The translations under genes and the position numbers were made by a program. Below, one piece after another: positions 6,362 through 8,037 of a DNA stretch of 8,037 bases. Origin of the DNA: Collinsella sp. GTDB lineage: Bacteria > Actinomycetota > Coriobacteriia > Coriobacteriales > Coriobacteriaceae. Below the pieces are notes generated by a model. The model did no database searches and had not been told where the DNA came from. It worked only from the letters and a program-made list of their open reading frames with translations. The first letter of the stretch is position 1. Each line of letters opens with the position of its first letter. The stretch spans positions 1 to 8,037 of the forward strand of contig JAIHTM010000213.1 in the NCBI GenBank assembly GCA_022713905.1, read 5' to 3'.

Positions 6362-6385
6362 CAATGTTCCCGTTCAGGAATATAG
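6362..6385. promoter_or_regulatory. HipB operator copy 3 (distal)
   Basis: CAATGTTC-N8-GAATATAG, again exactly 39 bases from copy 2, with one change (A for T) in the left half-site. It lies upstream of the promoter core, so it more likely supports cooperative binding or looping than direct occlusion. Confidence 0.75.
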
Positions 6386-6431
6386 CTGCCGAAAAGCCTG
6401 ATTTCTTCTTAAATGGGAAAATCCTGAACGG
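6370..6431. repeat. 10-bp inverted repeat spanning operator 3 and the kinase 3' region
   Basis: CCGTTCAGGA (6370-6379, inside operator 3) and its perfect complement TCCTGAACGG (6422-6431) are separated by 42 bases. It could be a leftover operator half, a weak 3' stem for the histidine kinase mRNA, or chance. No other terminator was found downstream of the kinase gene, so readthrough into hipBA is possible. Confidence 0.4.
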
Positions 6432-6449
6432 CTACGCCATACGGGCTAA

Positions 6450-7493
6450 CTACTCAAAGTATTGGAACTTGTTGGTTGAGAAGGCAAACGTGACGACGAA
6501 GCCTTCGCTGGGCTCGGACGCTGCGGTGACGTCGATGCCCATCTTGGAGCACAGACGCGCCACCAGGTAGAGGCCGATGCCTGTTGCGCGCTTGGTGGTG
6601 CGGCCGTTGTCGCCGGTAAAGCCCTTCTCGAACACGCGCGGCAGGTCTGCCGCACACACGCCGCAGCCGTTGTCCGCGACGGTAAGCTCGATACGCTCGC
6701 TTGACAGGCCCTCGTCCAGCAACGCGCCCGAAAACACGATCTTTGCGCCATCCTCACGCGCATATTTAATGCTGTTCTGAATGAGCTGGCCCAGAATAAA
6801 CTCGAGCCACTTCTCGTCGGTAAAGACCTCAAAGTCGAGGTTCTCGCACACCGGCGCCACGTGCGCCGCGATGAGCTCGCGCACGTTGGCCTTAATCGCG
6901 CCCGTCACCAAGGTCTTAAGATCCCAGCGGCGAATCAGGTAGTCGCGCTCCACGACTTCCGAGCGCGCGTAGTACAGCGCCTGGTCGATATAGCGCTCCA
7001 CGCGAGCCAACTCACGGCCCAGGTCATCCACGCGCGACAGGTCGTCTTCGCTGCCGTCCAAGTTTTCCAAAATTAGATGGGCCGCCGCCAGGGGCAGTTT
7101 GGCCTCGTGGACCCAGCTCTCGATATAGTCGCGATAGTCATCGGTCTGACGACGGCCTTCGGCAACCTCGTCGCAGGCAGCTTTGCCCACCCGGCGCAAG
7201 ACCTCGTACTCGAGCTCGCCCTCGGCATAGGTCGGGCATTGCACCATCTCCTGCACCCATGCGGGACTCTCGAGCTCCTCTGCTGCACGCTCCAGCTGGC
7301 GCAGAAAACGACGACGACGCGCGTACTCGATCACGATGCCGAGCATACCGAAGATAAAGGACACGCCAACCGCCACGACCACGATAGAAACGGGTGCGCC
7401 GGCGACCGTCAGCACAAAGCAGCTCAGCAGCACGCCGCAGGTCCACACGGCGACGGGAAGCAGCGCGTCTTTAAAGAACTTGGCAAACGACAT
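6450..7493 (-). CDS. Two-TM sensor histidine kinase, BceS-like intramembrane-sensing type
   Basis: Membrane kinase that would phosphorylate the adjacent regulator. Of 347 residues, two hydrophobic helices (about 10-30 and 34-55) are joined by a loop of only a few residues, so there is no external sensor domain. They end in YARRRR (57-62). H-box SWVHEAKLPL has His129, a variant of the HExKxP form of BceS-type kinases. N-box QLIQNSIKYA has Asn240, G1 is ADNGCGV (273-279), and the F/G2 region FEKGFTGDNGR to GIGLYLV (288-311) is complete, so the kinase looks functional. Such kinases often sense cell-envelope antibiotics through a BceAB-type ABC transporter; none is visible here. It follows the regulator stop by 9 bases, with AGGGG overlapping that stop codon. 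Stimulus unknown. Confidence 0.9.
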   Translation of the reverse strand: MSFAKFFKDALLPVAVWTCGVLLSCFVLTVAGAPVSIVVVAVGVSFIFGMLGIVIEYARRRRFLRQLERAAEELESPAWVQEMVQCPTYAEGELEYEVLRRVGKAACDEVAEGRRQTDDYRDYIESWVHEAKLPLAAAHLILENLDGSEDDLSRVDDLGRELARVERYIDQALYYARSEVVERDYLIRRWDLKTLVTGAIKANVRELIAAHVAPVCENLDFEVFTDEKWLEFILGQLIQNSIKYAREDGAKIVFSGALLDEGLSSERIELTVADNGCGVCAADLPRVFEKGFTGDNGRTTKRATGIGLYLVARLCSKMGIDVTAASEPSEGFVVTFAFSTNKFQYFE

Positions 7494-7502
7494 AACCGGC
7501 CC

Positions 7503-8037
7503 CTAGACCGAATAGCCTTGGCCGCGGTGCGTCGTCAAATACCCCTTGATGCCGATTTTTTCGAGCGTGGTGCGCAGGCGGTTGATGTTAACGGTAAGCG
7601 TGTTGTCGTCCACGAAGGCGTCGGAGTCCCACAGGTCCTGCATGATGGCCGGACGCGAGACGATCTTGCCCGCGCGACCCAAGAGCAGCGAAAGGATACG
7701 CAGCTCGTTTTTGGTGAGCTCGGTACTGTCGCCGGTTGCCGTATTGGTGACCATGGAGCGGGCGAGGTCGAGCTCCAATCCCTTGTGGACGAGCGTGCTA
7801 CGCTCGCCTGCCGCCGCGGTGCGACGCAGCAAGGCATTGATGCGCGCCGCCAGGATGCGGGAGCTGTAGGGCTTGGGAACAAAGTCGTCCGCGCCGAGCG
7901 TCATGGCCATGACCTCGTCGATCTCGGTCGTGCGCGACGTGAGGACGATGATGGGGACCTCGGATTCGCGGCGAACCTCGTGGCAGATATGCTGGCCGTC
8001 CTTGACGGGAAGCGTGAGGTCGAGCAGCACCAGGTCG
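7503..8037 (-). CDS. OmpR-family response regulator (N-terminus beyond window edge)
   Basis: DNA-binding regulator partner of the following kinase. The 177 visible residues begin at DLVLLDLTLP, whose third Asp-containing position LLD (codon 8019-8021) is the phosphoacceptor. Then come VLTSR with the switch Thr, and DDFVPKPYS with the conserved Lys-Pro. The C-terminal winged helix runs from LTKNELRILSLLL through the recognition region (DDNTLTVNINRLRTTLEKI) to GYLTTHRGQGYSV. About 50 N-terminal residues, including the acidic pocket, lie outside. It is cotranscribed with the kinase, judging by the 9-base gap. The pairing with a short two-TM kinase suggests a BceR-like role in envelope stress; target promoters cannot be read from this window. 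Confidence 0.93.
   Translation of the reverse strand, partial: DLVLLDLTLPVKDGQHICHEVRRESEVPIIVLTSRTTEIDEVMAMTLGADDFVPKPYSSRILAARINALLRRTAAAGERSTLVHKGLELDLARSMVTNTATGDSTELTKNELRILSLLLGRAGKIVSRPAIMQDLWDSDAFVDDNTLTVNINRLRTTLEKIGIKGYLTTHRGQGYSV

Noticed and set aside
6284..6385. CRISPR-like array (three repeats with equal spacers)
   Set aside because: Spacers are only 15 bases, repeats are palindromic with alternating orientation, and there are no cas genes; position over the hipB promoter fits operators.
6325..6570. 81-codon plus-strand frame beginning in the operator region
   Set aside because: It has no ribosome site, runs through operators and into the antisense of the kinase, and resembles nothing known.

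Overview
The window looks like chromosome from a GC-rich Gram-positive actinobacterium. The gene content, codon use and the Ala/Pro/Glu-rich insertions in housekeeping proteins would fit a gut Coriobacteriia such as a Collinsella-like organism. That placement is an inference from style, not from a marker gene. Apart from the hipBA genes, hand-counted lines run at about 62-70% GC.

Layout from left to right: bases 1-2586 (minus) are a nearly complete UvrD/PcrA-type DNA helicase whose C-terminus runs off the left edge. A 334-base gap follows. It holds a leader hairpin, a possible pcrA promoter and a striking 96-base near-perfect palindrome. Bases 2921-3901 (minus) are uppP (bacA), an undecaprenyl-diphosphate phosphatase with a TTG start and an extra Ala/Asp-rich loop. 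A divergent 247-base control region separates it from the only plus-strand gene, an ATP-binding-type universal stress protein (4149-4586). A second nested palindrome (4600-4692) lies between usp and the convergent hipA.

Bases 4702-6272 (minus) are a hipB-hipA toxin-antitoxin operon (antitoxin first, TAATG overlap). Its upstream region carries three 24-base imperfect palindromes exactly 39 bases apart. They are almost certainly HipB operators and are the clearest regulatory find in the window. The operon is less GC-rich than its neighbours in the lines counted. Bases 6450-8037 (minus) are a two-component pair: an OmpR-type response regulator, N-terminally cut by the right edge, and a short two-TM histidine kinase of the BceS-like intramembrane-sensing kind, 9 bases apart.

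Functional themes are envelope maintenance (uppP, and probably the kinase pair), stress or persistence (usp, hipBA) and DNA repair (pcrA). No wholly new multi-gene system is evident. The points worth following are the phased HipB operator array, the two large palindromes flanking usp/uppP, the disordered insertions in PcrA and UppP, and a possible attenuator in the uppP leader.
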